A DNA stretch of 27,969 nt from Hypsibius dujardini (taxonomy: Eukaryota > Tardigrada > Eutardigrada > Parachela > Hypsibiidae): contig LRSR01003643.1 in the NCBI GenBank assembly GCA_001579985.1, positions 1 through 27,969 on the forward strand, written 5' to 3'. A model generated the notes under the pieces. It did not search any database, was not told where the DNA came from, and saw only the letters and a program-made list of their open reading frames with translations. This document shows, piece by piece, positions 1 to 10,932 of this stretch. Within the stretch, counting starts at the first letter, position 1. Every line of letters starts with the position of its first letter. Position numbers and translations under genes: made by a program.

Positions 1-212
1 ATTGATTGATGGGCCTTTTACTGTACCTACAATACATCAATCAAGCTATAAGTCAACCAAACCATTCAAGAAAATAGCTCTTACTATCAGCTGCCCTATG
101 AGAAAACTTCTCGAATCCTCGAACTTTTCTGCATACTCTGATTTAATGTTGCAGGTTTTTTTTTAATGTTACACACTATGTTAGGCTATTTTTTCCTGTT
201 CTCCTTGTGCAG

Positions 213-396
213 GTCGCAAACTATTTCAGGTGTCACCGACTGGACACAGACTTGAGGTATGTGTGTCGCTACTTGGAATACTTGTTCCATGTCTTTTCCG
301 TATATACGTTTTGTTTTAAAACAGGTCCCGGTGAGTTCCTCCGAATTTTTCGGGACCGCAAACTTTTACCAAACGTCACACGCTCAATTTTTTTAA
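213..396 (+). other. possible last two exons of an upstream gene
   Basis: Two short segments have good splice signals. 213-256 lies between a pyrimidine-rich acceptor ending at 212 and a GTATGT donor at 257. 325-396 follows an AG at 324 and runs to a TAA at 394-396. Read together in phase 0 they give an open frame (RKLFQVSPTGHRLE, then VPVSSSEFFGTANFYQ and a short tail). No family is recognised and both pieces are short, so chance is a real alternative; they could also be 5' UTR exons of the gene starting at 725. The rest of 1-724 shows nothing I can support. Confidence 0.22.
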
Positions 397-724
397 ACAG
401 GGAAAATTCCTAATGATTCTATTAAATCCGCAGAGTGAATTAGAAATGTTCCTTTCCCCGGGGTTTGGCCGCGCTTTCTGGGCTGGCTACAAAGCATCAG
501 CGAAAACTGCATGACGTCAGGATAAAATTTATTTGATTTGTGCTTCAAATTGCATGTCTTATTTCCTCTAATCGCCCCAAAATATGGCACCTAGTCTTAA
601 TTTTCTTTGAAGTAATATAAATGGGATATCCTTTTTTCGGTTTTGAACACCTCAAAGATATATATGCACAGAGCCATACATTGAGGGCTAATATTCCCGC
701 CTGTTTTCAGGATAACACTTGGGT

Positions 725-3700
725 ATGCACGAACCGCTTTCATCCGCTCGGAGCGCTACGGCAAGTGTCCGACAACTGAGAAATCTTTCCCACAACGCAG
801 AGTGCTTCGACTGCGGCGTGAGACTGCCTGCATTTGTCAACTGCACAATTGGTTCATTTGTCTGTTCGGTCTGCGCGGACATACTGTAAGAAATTTTGAC
901 CTGCGAGCTCCAGATTTCTGTCACACTTGGCCATTTTTAAATATTTTTGTTTTCAGCTGTAGTCTATCACCACCTCATCGCCTCATCAAGATCAGCAATG
1001 GCGTGTTTGCGTTAAATGAAGTCGCATTTATAAACTCGCGGGGTAACGAGGTGAGATCTTTTTGTTTCAGCGCAGAATAGAATAGAACTTCGAAAATAAG
1101 TTTCGACTGAGCGGTATATACTCGCTTTGACTGGTCGAAATGTGTAAAGCTTCATTCATAGATTATTCTGCTTTTTAGATTTGTCTGAAGATTTGGCCTC
1201 AAAATGCGAATATTCGAACTGAGTTTGGACAAGGAGCGAGACGGCAAGGAAATAAACGCAAGTCTCTTGAACACCATCTTGCCACGAAGTACAGCAGAAC
1301 AACTTCGTGGAACGACCGTTCGGAATTACCTGTGGTCTCATCGTTTTCTGAAACATGTGAGGGTATGACAAGCGCACCATCGTACCTCCCAAGCAGCGTT
1401 TTACCGAGTAATCTTGTAAGTGACGCGCCACTGATGCATTCAAATCCATTCAATGCGTTTTTTCATTAGAATCCACGCTGTACTGTTTAATATATATTTG
1501 ATTACGTTGTAAATGCAAAAATTTATAGAAAGCGGTTGTTAGTTTTTAATGAGGCACTTTTATTTTATTCAATTTCACAAAAATAAGAATGCATATTTAA
1601 AGGTATATTTTTATGTATAGTCATTGCATTTACTTTAAATATTAAGATATTTAATTTAAAATTTTTTTCTAAATAGTTAGGATTAAAATTTGGTTTTTTT
1701 TTCACGCACTTATAATTCGTTATTATAATACACTTTACCCGAAGATATAAATTTATGGTGTTATGAAAAATCAATCACGTTATTTAAACAGCATTATTTC
1801 ATTTGCTTTTTCCAGTTGTTATTAGAGACCGAACTCGACAATCACTATCCAACAACTGAATCTGTAGATGGCCGATTCGGAAGTAGCACGAGTCCTGCGG
1901 GGATACACGGTTCGACACCTGTGGAGGAGTCCTGCAGTTACGATTTCGGTTTGTAAAGAAAACAATTCAGTTAAAAGAACAAACCCCGGTTCTCACAAGC
2001 GATTTTGTTAGCTCATTAAATTAAAAATTATAGCGAATAGTCATGGTTGGTTAATTTATTTCATTTAAATTAATTCTCATGTTTTCAATTTATGGAATCA
2101 TCGCATAATAATTGTTGAACCGTGCAATTTTTGTGTGTGTCATGTTTTACTGACTTTTCGTGATATCTTAACTGTTAAAATTCACGAAATTGTCTCAATG
2201 CATTGAAATAGGCTCGAGGCAACATATCAAGCACTCAGTGTCTACAATTGGTTGACTGAAAATAACTTTACAATAACTTAATTCACCAATAAATCAACAT
2301 TGCATAGCAGAACTTAAAAAACTATTGCTTTTAGATTACGGAAAGGCTGATTTTCGCTCTGCTCTTCGGTTGGAGCTTCATGCTCCGGTCGACCAACTCA
2401 ACCCCATCGGTCATGCAAGCAGTCCCCAATCTGTATCGACACTGACTGCAGAATCCAGCGAGCCATTGCCTTGTTCAATTAGTCAAACCGCTTCCAGTGA
2501 ACTCTTTGGCAGTCCAGCAGAGCCAACAAAAACGAAAAGGAAGCATGGAACGAAAGTCTGTAGCGTGGCCCTATGCAATGCGCAGAGTGGGGAAGGCGTC
2601 ACCATGCTTCGTTTTCCTAAGTCCCAAAGAATGAGACGACGATGGGAAGAAAACACGAGACGCGGAACCAAATCCGGCGCAAAATGGAAAAGCTCCACTC
2701 ATAGCCGAATTTGCACGCGACATTTCCCCGCTGCTGCTCTGCGTCAATTCAAAGGGCATACCGAGCTCTTCGACAGAGAGAATGTTCTGCCAACCCTGAA
2801 TCTTCCGGGGCAGCAGCCTATACGTCTTTCGCGATCTTCTCGCCTGCATACGGACCTGGTGCTGCTCAACGAAACCGACCTGGAATCTGAAATATTTTCG
2901 TTCGAAGTAATTTGTGCCAAATGTACATATACAAGTGGCGAAACCCTTATGCTAACCGAGTTAGGCCAGTGCCTTCTGACCATTCTCCTTGTTCTTTACA
3001 GCATTTAAAGCTCCGAACAATTTCATTCTTCAACCGCGGCAGGACCATCTTATCTTCACGTCATCCGAATTCGTGGATGGCAAACTCAGTCAGCGCTCGA
3101 TGGTGATTCGATCAGATATGAGCTTGGAATTTTTCTTGGGTACGGCGATCATCCATGGAGCAGACTCACTATTAGGGAAATCAGTCTCGTCACTGACAGA
3201 TGTGTCCCGCATTCTCGTAAAGCTTCTTAGCTTCCGGCAGACTGACTTACGCCGCATTGAAGCTGAAATATTGGATCTTTTTGATATTGCATCTATGACG
3301 GTGCAGGGTAAGAGTCCAATAAAAGATAACACGACGCCTCATAATAACAGTCTGCATGCTGTAGGCACGGATAGCTCGGTGGACAATGAGGAGGCTGGGG
3401 GTGTGGGAAAAGAGCTGTCATGTTTGATGTTCTTGCGCGAACAGACGAAGCTTGTTCTTAGGACTGTTGGGCAGGAGAAAGGGCGTAATTTTCGCTATTC
3501 GGATAACCTGATAAATGTAAGTCAATAGCAGTCAACGCTGTTTTGACGGTTTACAGATTGCTGATTTTAGGCCATAAATTTACATGAAAACATCTAGAAA
3601 CGGCGTTGTTTAAATAAAAGTTGTAAGTTTGAATAAAATTAGACATACATTCCAATTTGTGGTGCGATAAAATAAAATAACTTGTAATTGTATTGCAAAT

Positions 3701-6638
3701 CAACGGACCCATAAACATTATATAAATAAAATATTCAAATAAAAATAAAATCAAATCAAATCCCGAAAACATTGATCAGCAGTATGTAGCGATGAATTTA
3801 GATAATTATATAGCGCGTGCCGTGCTGTTGTAAAATATGCAAATATTGTTGATAATATTTCTATAAACTCATAAATAAACAAACTGATGGTGCACTTAAA
3901 GTTAAGCAATTCCGGTTGTAAGATAAAATTTGACAATACCATGCTATGTTTTCGTAGGTGGCGTTCGTGACCTATCTTCATTCGCCAGCTGCTTACGATG
4001 CATTCCTCAATAGCGGATGCGTAGTTCTACCATCGAGAGGATACCTTTCAACTATGTTGACAGAATACAGCTCGCCTTTCAACACCAAAGCTGCCATGAA
4101 GCCAGAGATGTTGGAAGAGATTGCGAAACGGATCGGCGAACGAGAACCACACCCTGATTTCCACGACCATGAATATGCCATCTGTATTGATGAAATGAAA
4201 ATCTCTGGAAGGAAAGTCTTCACTGCCGACCGACTCTACGGGAGACCCGCCAACACACCAAAACCAGAGTTTGAGGGGCAGCCGGCTGGTTATATCCTCT
4301 CCGTTCAGCTGAAATCACTCGGGAGCTACTTCCAGATGATTATTTGCACAGTGCCTGTACTGCATGCCAGCGATGACTTTCTCCGCAGTTTCGTGGAAAT
4401 GATTATCCGTTCACTCGCCTCAATTAATGTTCATCCCAGGAAGATCATCACGGATAACGCGATTCAAAACCAGCACGTTTTTCGGAATCACCTGGTTCGG
4501 GATCCTGTGGCACTTCTTCAGGACTACGATTGCCGGCTAGATATTGAAGGAAATAAAGAGATCGACTGGCATCCGGACGCGACGCACGGAATCAAGAACA
4601 TCCGTAACAGCCTGATTGGACTGCCAGGGAAGTACAAACCTGCATTCAAACTGGAAGGTGCAGTTTTACGGGGTTCGGGATTCACAGAAGGTGACAAAAT
4701 ATTTTTGTTGGTTCAAATAAACATGCGTAGTTGCACTAAAGCCGTTGCAGTGACGGCTGTTTTTTTGCAGGCATTTTTAACATCGATCTCGTTCGGCGAC
4801 TCTGGAGGAAGGAGCAATACACTGTTACAAGTGCGCGGCTCGCTCCTTGTCTCTCGGCAATCGTAGTCCAGCCGGCGGAGATTGAGCGCCAAAAGGTTTG
4901 GCCTGCTGTTAAGGTATAAGTGTTCTGCATATTGCCCACCGGTGCCGCCATCTTAATTGCAAAAATTATTTGTCGTTACAGTTGTTTAGCGGAGAGGTGC
5001 AGTCGGCACTGACGACATATCATGCCGCGGGGGACGTCGAATTCAAAAATGCACCGGTTGTGTGCTTTGTTTTTTCGATGATCAACAAATTTTGGTCGAT
5101 CGTGAACGGGGTTGTCAAAAACGGCGACGGAAGTGTCGAGGTATTTCGAGCTGCACACCTATCGAGCTATCTATTACTTTTCTTCTTTGTTTTCCTATCT
5201 TTGCCTATCTTTGAACAAGCTGTTGTTTTTGGCTTATATTTCTTTCCCGTTGCAGTGGCTCAAGGATACTTGGTTGCCCTTTTACCGTGAACTCTGCAGA
5301 GCAAAGCCGGTCGACCCAAAAATACAAGCGAAAATAATAACCGACGATACTCGGGATTCTATTCTGGTCACAACAGCTTCGACGATTCGTACCCTGGACT
5401 ACCTCTTTTCAAATGTCTGCAATTACAAATACGTGAAAATGGCGAATTTTCAGCAAGACTCACTAGAGGTACGTTTTAAACTACCGTGTCTTCCCAAATT
5501 TCCGATGAGATTGAAAAAAAAGATGTTTAACATTCACAGAATAACTTCGGATTTATTCGGTACTCCAGCGGAAACGCCACTCATCCGACGGTCAACCAAG
5601 TCGAAACAGCACAGAAACGTGGAAATGCCATGTCTCAATTTGCGCATTTCCCGTCCAGAAGGAGCGCTAACTGCTACCAGGGACCAGATAAGAACAAGAA
5701 GCGCTTCCGTAAACCGATTAAGGTTTCTCTGACGGGCAACCGTTTATTGGCCAGGAAAAAAAGGTCCAAGCGTAAGTCGAATAGTGCAATGTGCTGCCAG
5801 TTCATTTTAAAATGTAGCCTTAATTTTGAATCGTGGTTTTCTACTGTTTATAGGTAGCTTAACAGGGTATGCGGCTTGCATTTCTCGTCTGGGTTGGGAC
5901 TCCATGCTGGAATCAATTTCGGATGTCGCGCATGAGCTCCCCTCTGCGGCCACTGATGTCGATCCGAAAGCACTTGACGAGTGTATCGCAATCACGAGCA
6001 GCGATCTCTGGTTACCCAGTACGTCTATTTTCTGGAACTTAATTTATGCGTAGCACTGCCGGACTTGGTAATTATTACGCAAAATGTTGTTTTTAGACCA
6101 TTTGCAGTTGCCGGAAAGAAACGCGATTGTATATCTAGCCGGCGCGTGTCAGCGAGCAGCTGTAAAAACGTTCGCGAAAGTCATCTTGTCCGATATGTTT
6201 GTTTGTCCTTTGATTCTGGCCCCAGCTGACATTCCAGCTTCACAACTGCATTACCTGAAAAACCGGGACTTTTCGGATCGCTTAATCGTTCCATCCAGTG
6301 TCTTTCTCGAAGCCACCCAAATTGCCGTCAAAGTCCACATGGATTTCAGAGCCAGCGAGCTGGAGAATCACCCGACGGACACAACGACCGTCCGCCTCCT
6401 CAGCGAATTAGCGCGGCGCAAAATGAAGAACAAGAGCTGGACATTTTCCTGCCAGGAGGCGGCTTGCAAAGGCTGCGGAGACTTCGCAGCTCAAAACGAT
6501 AAGATTTTATCGCGAGTTTTACAATTTATGTTTCGCGTACTTATTTCGCGACGTGTGAAAGACCAAAATGCTCTAGTACGAGAACAGTCAAGACAGAGTA
6601 CTCTCAGCCGGAAAGTGAAGAAAATGAAAAACTATTAA
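725..6638 (+). CDS. ArfGAP-THAP-P-element transposase fusion protein, 13 exons
   Basis: Exons: 725-885, 957-1050, 1179-1415, 1816-1948, 2335-2922, 3002-3516, 3958-4690, 4771-4913, 4982-5140, 5256-5468, 5540-5771, 5854-6018, 6097-6638. All phases agree, giving 1304 residues. The ATG at 725 is the first in frame after a TAA at 713-715. Residues 12-125 are an AGFG/HRB-like ArfGAP domain with zinc cysteines C27, C30, C47 and C50. Residues 126-283 are a Ser/Thr/Pro/Glu-rich linker. Residues 284-371 are a THAP finger (C284, C289, C335, H338). The rest is a P-element/THAP9 transposase: CIDEM (D654), ITDNA (D742), DATHGIK (D783, K789), QQDSLE (D989, E992), then the GFIRYSSGN block and the YLAG C-terminal region. 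The THAP exon has no in-frame ATG before the finger, so it needs the upstream exons. The only uncertain junction is the donor of exon 5 (2913, 2922 or 2934 all keep frame). The protein may be a domesticated DNA-binding factor or a transposase that captured an ArfGAP exon set. The alternative is two genes with a missed start. Confidence 0.8.
790..1340 (+). other. ArfGAP domain module (exons 1-3 of the fusion)
   Basis: The three exons encode the signature C-x2-C-x16-C-x2-C (ECFDCGVRLPAF through GSFVCSVC), then SLSPPHRLIKIS, RGNEICLKIW and a late EHHLATKY segment. This order matches the AGFG (HRB) type of ArfGAP, where the same places carry LNPPHRVKSIS, GNEVCKQIW and a leucine/tyrosine-rich closing helix. 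ArfGAP domains stimulate GTP hydrolysis by Arf GTPases using an arginine four residues after the last zinc cysteine. Here that position is C55, so catalysis is doubtful. No FG-repeat tail follows, unlike AGFG1. Confidence 0.82.
2550..2815 (+). other. THAP zinc-finger domain
   Basis: Within exon 5 the frame carries C-x4-C, 45 residues, then C-x2-H (ICTRHF), with the family's invariant Pro in LRFPKS, Trp in RRRWEEN, and a closing VLPTLNLP that corresponds to the AVPTIF-type motif. THAP domains are sequence-specific DNA-binding C2CH fingers found at the N-terminus of P-element transposases and in host transcription factors. Here the finger sits internally, around residue 284, behind the ArfGAP module and an acidic/serine-rich linker. 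Confidence 0.88.
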
Positions 6639-6654
6639 TAGCAACTGAATAGAC

Positions 6655-6790
6655 AAACAGACAGACACAGACAAACTGGTACGAAGACAAAGACAAGACA
6701 GACAAAAAAGGGGAAAGATGAAGAGGTTGCAACTGAAAGATAGAAAAAGCGACAGACAGACAGACAGAAAGACAGACAGACAGAGAGACA
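6655..6790. repeat. imperfect (CAGA)n array
   Basis: A run of interrupted CAGA units lies in the 150 bp between the stop codon of the fusion gene and the Na+/K+-ATPase remnant. The unit is CAGA on the + strand. It abuts the point where similarity of the remnant to the ATPase fades out. Confidence 0.85.
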
Positions 6791-6794
6791 TGCA

Positions 6795-7625
6795 TTCTCA
6801 TATTCGAACAATTTGCTGTCCAGCGTTTCTTTCTTGTCCATTCCTGACAGTAAGAATCGGCAAGGTCCAACACCGCTCGCAAATCCCATCGCTCACGGAT
6901 GCCGAGCAGGTCCCATGGGAGAAATCTCATGGGGAAATTCTCGTACGCGAGAGAAATAGTAGGCACCTGAAAAATGGAATGGATTAATGAAATGAAAAAT
7001 GAAATTGACTTTTTTCAAATTATCGAAAATAAGTCAACCTTTGAGCAGAATAAGCAATGATTTAGCTGACCAACTACAAATCAATGCGCTTAAACTGAAT
7101 TTGGCACACCTTCCTCTACTCCAGCCACGATAGAAGCAAAATCGTCATCCAGGAGAATTATGTCGGCAGCTTGCTTACTGACATCACTTCCGGAGATACC
7201 CGTTGCGATACCTGGAAATGATATTATTGTTAATTTACAGTATAAGTACACACAATTCCTAAATTACGATAATTGTAAAAAAATTATAAATACGGCTACT
7301 GATGAATATCAATATAGAAATTAAATAAATAATTATTCGTAAGTTGTTAGAAGCTATGGTACGTCCTTTTATTGTCTTTTCTTACCGATGTCTGCCTTCT
7401 TGAGAGCGGGTGAATCGTTGACACCATCCCCGGTCACAGCCACAATCGCTCCCTGTCGCTGGCAGGCTTCCACGTTGATCAGTTTCTGCTGAGACGAGGT
7501 AAAAGCAGACACAATTTCCGAGTGGTGAATCAAGTGTCGTCAATTTCTTGGGAAACCATGTCTTTGAGGTCTCCACCGTGGACAATGTCTGCCCTTTCAA
7601 GGTTTCCGCCGTGATAAAACCACAC
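6795..7625 (-). pseudogene. Na+/K+-ATPase alpha-subunit pseudogene fragments
   Basis: Three exon-like pieces read on the - strand. 7625-7386 carries VHGGDLKDMV, then [20 protein letters not shown] and [16 protein letters not shown], the P-domain hinge of Na+/K+- and H+/K+-ATPases. 7211-7110 carries [20 protein letters not shown], then [14 protein letters not shown], joined by a proper GTAAGA donor and AG acceptor. 6966-6795 carries VPTISLAYE joined directly to FLPWDLLGIRERW and SYCQEW. Breaks: a one-base frame change near 7530-7540 with an in-frame TGA after EIDDT; the whole exon set for M5-M6 is absent between 7110 and 6966; about 50 residues are missing after SLAYE. Introns remain, so this is a segmental duplicate, not a retrocopy. 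The rest of the pump is not visible upstream. An assembly error could explain the single-base shift but not the deletions. Confidence 0.82.
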
Positions 7626-7967
7626 ATTCAACCACTCAACGTGAGGATTATCCGATAAAGTTGAAATATGCAAATCGATCAATCAATCGACCGAACGTAA
7701 CAGAAAATCTCCTTTAAGCTAAACCGACAAGAGGAGATTAAAACTTATTAATTAATAATAAACGAATTAAAACTAGACATCAGAATAGCAACAAAATTTT
7801 CGCCATGGGGTCTTTGAGTAATAACACCCTAGAATGATCAACGAATCCGAAGTTTACGGTCCTACCAAGTACGTAAATCAGTCAATCAAACGACATCCGG
7901 TAATAAGCACATATCAGCCAATCAACCCAACCACAGCCAATCAAAACTAACTCTCAACACACCTTAC

Positions 7968-8199
7968 TCGGAGTTCGTTGAGCCGTGACAATTCACCCAC
8001 CAAGTGCGGAAGCAACGCGGACTTCTTCTGAAGCGTCGGAAATTTTTTCTTTCGGCGGAACTGGCTCCTCCTAGTCGGGGATGAAAGTGTGCGTTGCATT
8101 TTCGATGCGCCAGATCCTTGTAGAGTTGTTGCCGCTTTCTTAGATGCGCTACTCCCGGCTTGTGCTCCCAGCGAAATAAGTTCGTAAGTTCCTCCATTG
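7968..8199 (-). other. unassigned exon-like open frame
   Basis: On the - strand, 8199 to 7968 stays open and is preceded by AG at 8201-8200 and followed by a GTAAGG donor at 7967. It reads SNGGTYELISLGAQAGSS, a Ser/Thr-rich middle and a basic segment (RRSQFRRKKKFPTLQKK), ending LLPHLVGELSRLNELR. The frame is open upstream to about 8293. I do not recognise a family. It lies between the ATPase remnant and the 3' end of the SLC26 gene and fits neither. It may be an exon of another gene or a chance frame. Elsewhere in 7640-9660 I see only AT-rich and ATTG-type sequence. Confidence 0.3.
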
Positions 8200-9319
8200 C
8201 TTGGAAATTCACATGAAAGTAATACGTACAGAAAACCAAGATTTCCTTGTGTTTTTATAATTTTGCAGACGCCAAAGAGGATAAGTAATCAAATGAGGCA
8301 GTTTTGAATAGAAATGGATTTTTTTATGGGCCCCCGTGCGTGACAAACTTTGTGTTGAACTGGGGTTTTTTCTCCTCTTTTCCAAAAAAGAAATGCGGCT
8401 CATTCATCCATCCAAAAAAATTTAACATAATTTTATACAACAGTCCTTGCATTTTTCTCTGAAGCATTTGGCATAATGTTTGAACGACAACTAGTATATT
8501 GAGGCAAAAAAAATCGGTAAAGCCGAAGCACGTGAAATGCTTACTGACTGCTATTGCCAATTGGTGAACTCAAAATAAGTAGGAGGAGCTATACCTCACT
8601 AAATTTTTTCATTAGTGTATCTACGTAGATAGACCAATGAAAACGCACCACAGTCTGAGTATCAGCAGACTGCGTGTCTCCCCGTAGAATATGGCTTAGT
8701 CAGCCTCTTGTTATATATCCTCTTTGCGTTGGATGTGTGTGTGTCTTAGCTGTCAGGCAGTGTGAGTGATGATGCAATATCGTTTCCGGTGGACAAAATA
8801 ATCTACCTTCTCGCTCACGAAAGACTGAGCAGACGCCACTCATGTTTTAAATCGATGAATCAATGAATGGACGATTGTTGAAATTGATCAGCTTATGATT
8901 GTATAAGACAGGACAGAGCAACAACGAGACTGACTCTTTCGTTTACTTGTTAGCATGAATGATTAATTCATTGATTGATTGGATCATTCGCTCGCGTAGT
9001 TTTGGGACTACGAATCAATCAGCAATCAAACGTCAGCCGAGAACAGCTTGGCAAAACTAAATCAAGCAACTAATTAGTTTTTTAGTCTATTAAATATTAG
9101 TTATTAAGGATTTTTAGTAACACAGGCTAACACAGGCCTGGACGCCTGGAAATGTCTATGTCTATGTAAATCAAAATGTCTATGAATGGCGGTGGTAGGG
9201 GGTTCAGACACCTTCTAGCCCCTCAGTGAGCCCTCAGGGGATAGAAATAATTTCTGCTCCGTTGGTAAAGCTGTTGTCAGAATGAGTTAAATGACTTCTG
9301 TATTTATCAACAAGTAACA

Positions 9320-9640
9320 TATAAATAATCAAAAGGAGCACAGCATGCAGAGAGATGCAGGAGCATCTGAGTTTGATAAAACCATAAGAGAAGAGTGAAA
9401 TGGGGGGCGTAAAAAGTGTTTAAAAAATACCGAAGAAGCCCGCTTGCGTAAAAAAGAGCTGAAGTATATTCTGAAAGAGAAGAGGCTCGCGTAAAAGATA
9501 AGTCGGTTAAATCACAGAAAAAATCCAGAAGCCGCGTCACGAGAGTAGTGTTGGTTCCAGGTAGACTAAATCCATCCAGGTAAGAGAATAAATTAGACGA
9601 AAGTATAGGCTCACACCTCTGAGGTTGCAAGTTCCACACA
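9320..9640. other. non-coding stretch downstream of SLC26
   Basis: This stretch lies beyond the SLC26 stop codon at 9663. A long - strand open frame exists here, but it has no ATG, no family motif and unremarkable composition. It is best read as 3' UTR or intergenic DNA of the SLC26 gene. Confidence 0.4.
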
Positions 9641-9662
9641 GGGTACCACAGGGATCAACCAA

Positions 9663-10043
9663 TTAAATATCGAAACTCAGCTCCTCCAGTGGCTGCAAAG
9701 ACTACGAAAAAAGACAGATTCGAACTTCAGGATCACGGGTATAGCACCAGGAAGAAAAATAAGACGTACTCTTTTTGACGATCGTTTGGTCGCAAATAGA
9801 ACAGCGTCGTGGACTGTTAAGTATAACTGGTCAGTCCCGACTCTCTTGTTGAAGCCGCTAAGGAACAGCGTCTCCCGAATGGAAGCTAAAATTCAAAACT
9901 AAAATTAAATTAGCCAGTCAACAGCAGAGAGACAGATAGTCTTCAAGACTCTATTCTATAAGTTACTCTAGAGAGTAACTTCAAGATACTTCTGTTTGTC
10001 CAATTGAATTTATGTTTGTGGATCTGTTGTTTCCATGTCTGTG

Positions 10044-10092
<49 letters not shown>

Positions 10093-10855
10093 GACTGCCT
10101 GTCTGCCTGCTGCCTGCCTGCCTGTCTCTGTCAGTTTGTCTTTCAGTCGATTGATCTATCTGTCGAGTTGTATGTGTCTGCCGAGTTTTCTATTGTTATG
10201 CACGAGTGTCTGATTGTCTGGCTTGGTTTGGCTGAACCTTCTACCTACCTTTACAAGACGCAAGCAATAGTTCCACCCCGACAGCGCGACACTCCAACGC
10301 CATCTTCTCAATCATCTCCGCCCCGGTCACATCCAGATAACATACCGCGCCGCAATCAAAAATCAAATGGTGGATTCGATCCGGCGAATGAGACAAACCC
10401 AGCCTAGTTTCAGGGGATTGACGTCGTTGAAAATTGGCGGGGCTGACGGTGGTACCGGAATCGCTGGATGATTCCGCCGTGGGGTCTACTTCCTGGTCAG
10501 TCCAGGGTGTTGGGGATAAACTGTGGTATTGGGTGGCAGAGGATGGGACAGCGCTCGGTGCGGGGCTGTTCGGTCGGCTTTCCGACTTGAAGATAGATTG
10601 GAGATTGCAGTATTCAAACGTAACACGCCTTACGTATTCGGCATTGGCAAAGTAGAACGGAGCGTCTAGCCGTACAATTTTGACACCCGGTATCTCCATT
10701 GCCTAAAAGTAACAGCGACAAAAGCGTAACTTCAAACAATGAAAGATAGCTCGGGAGATGGACATCCAGACAAAACCAACACGAACCACCATGAACTGGC
10801 AGAAATGCAACAATTTATAAGTCAAACAAGCAAACAGGACGGCAAAAAGAGGTTA

Positions 10856-10932
<77 letters not shown>

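Noticed and set aside
2335-3008. THAP region as a stand-alone gene starting inside this exon
   Set aside because: There is no in-frame ATG before the first zinc ligand, and intron phases tie it to the upstream exons.
9307-9639. A - strand frame of 110 codons after the SLC26 stop
   Set aside because: SLC26 already ends properly at 9663 with STAS complete; this frame has no ATG and no family features.
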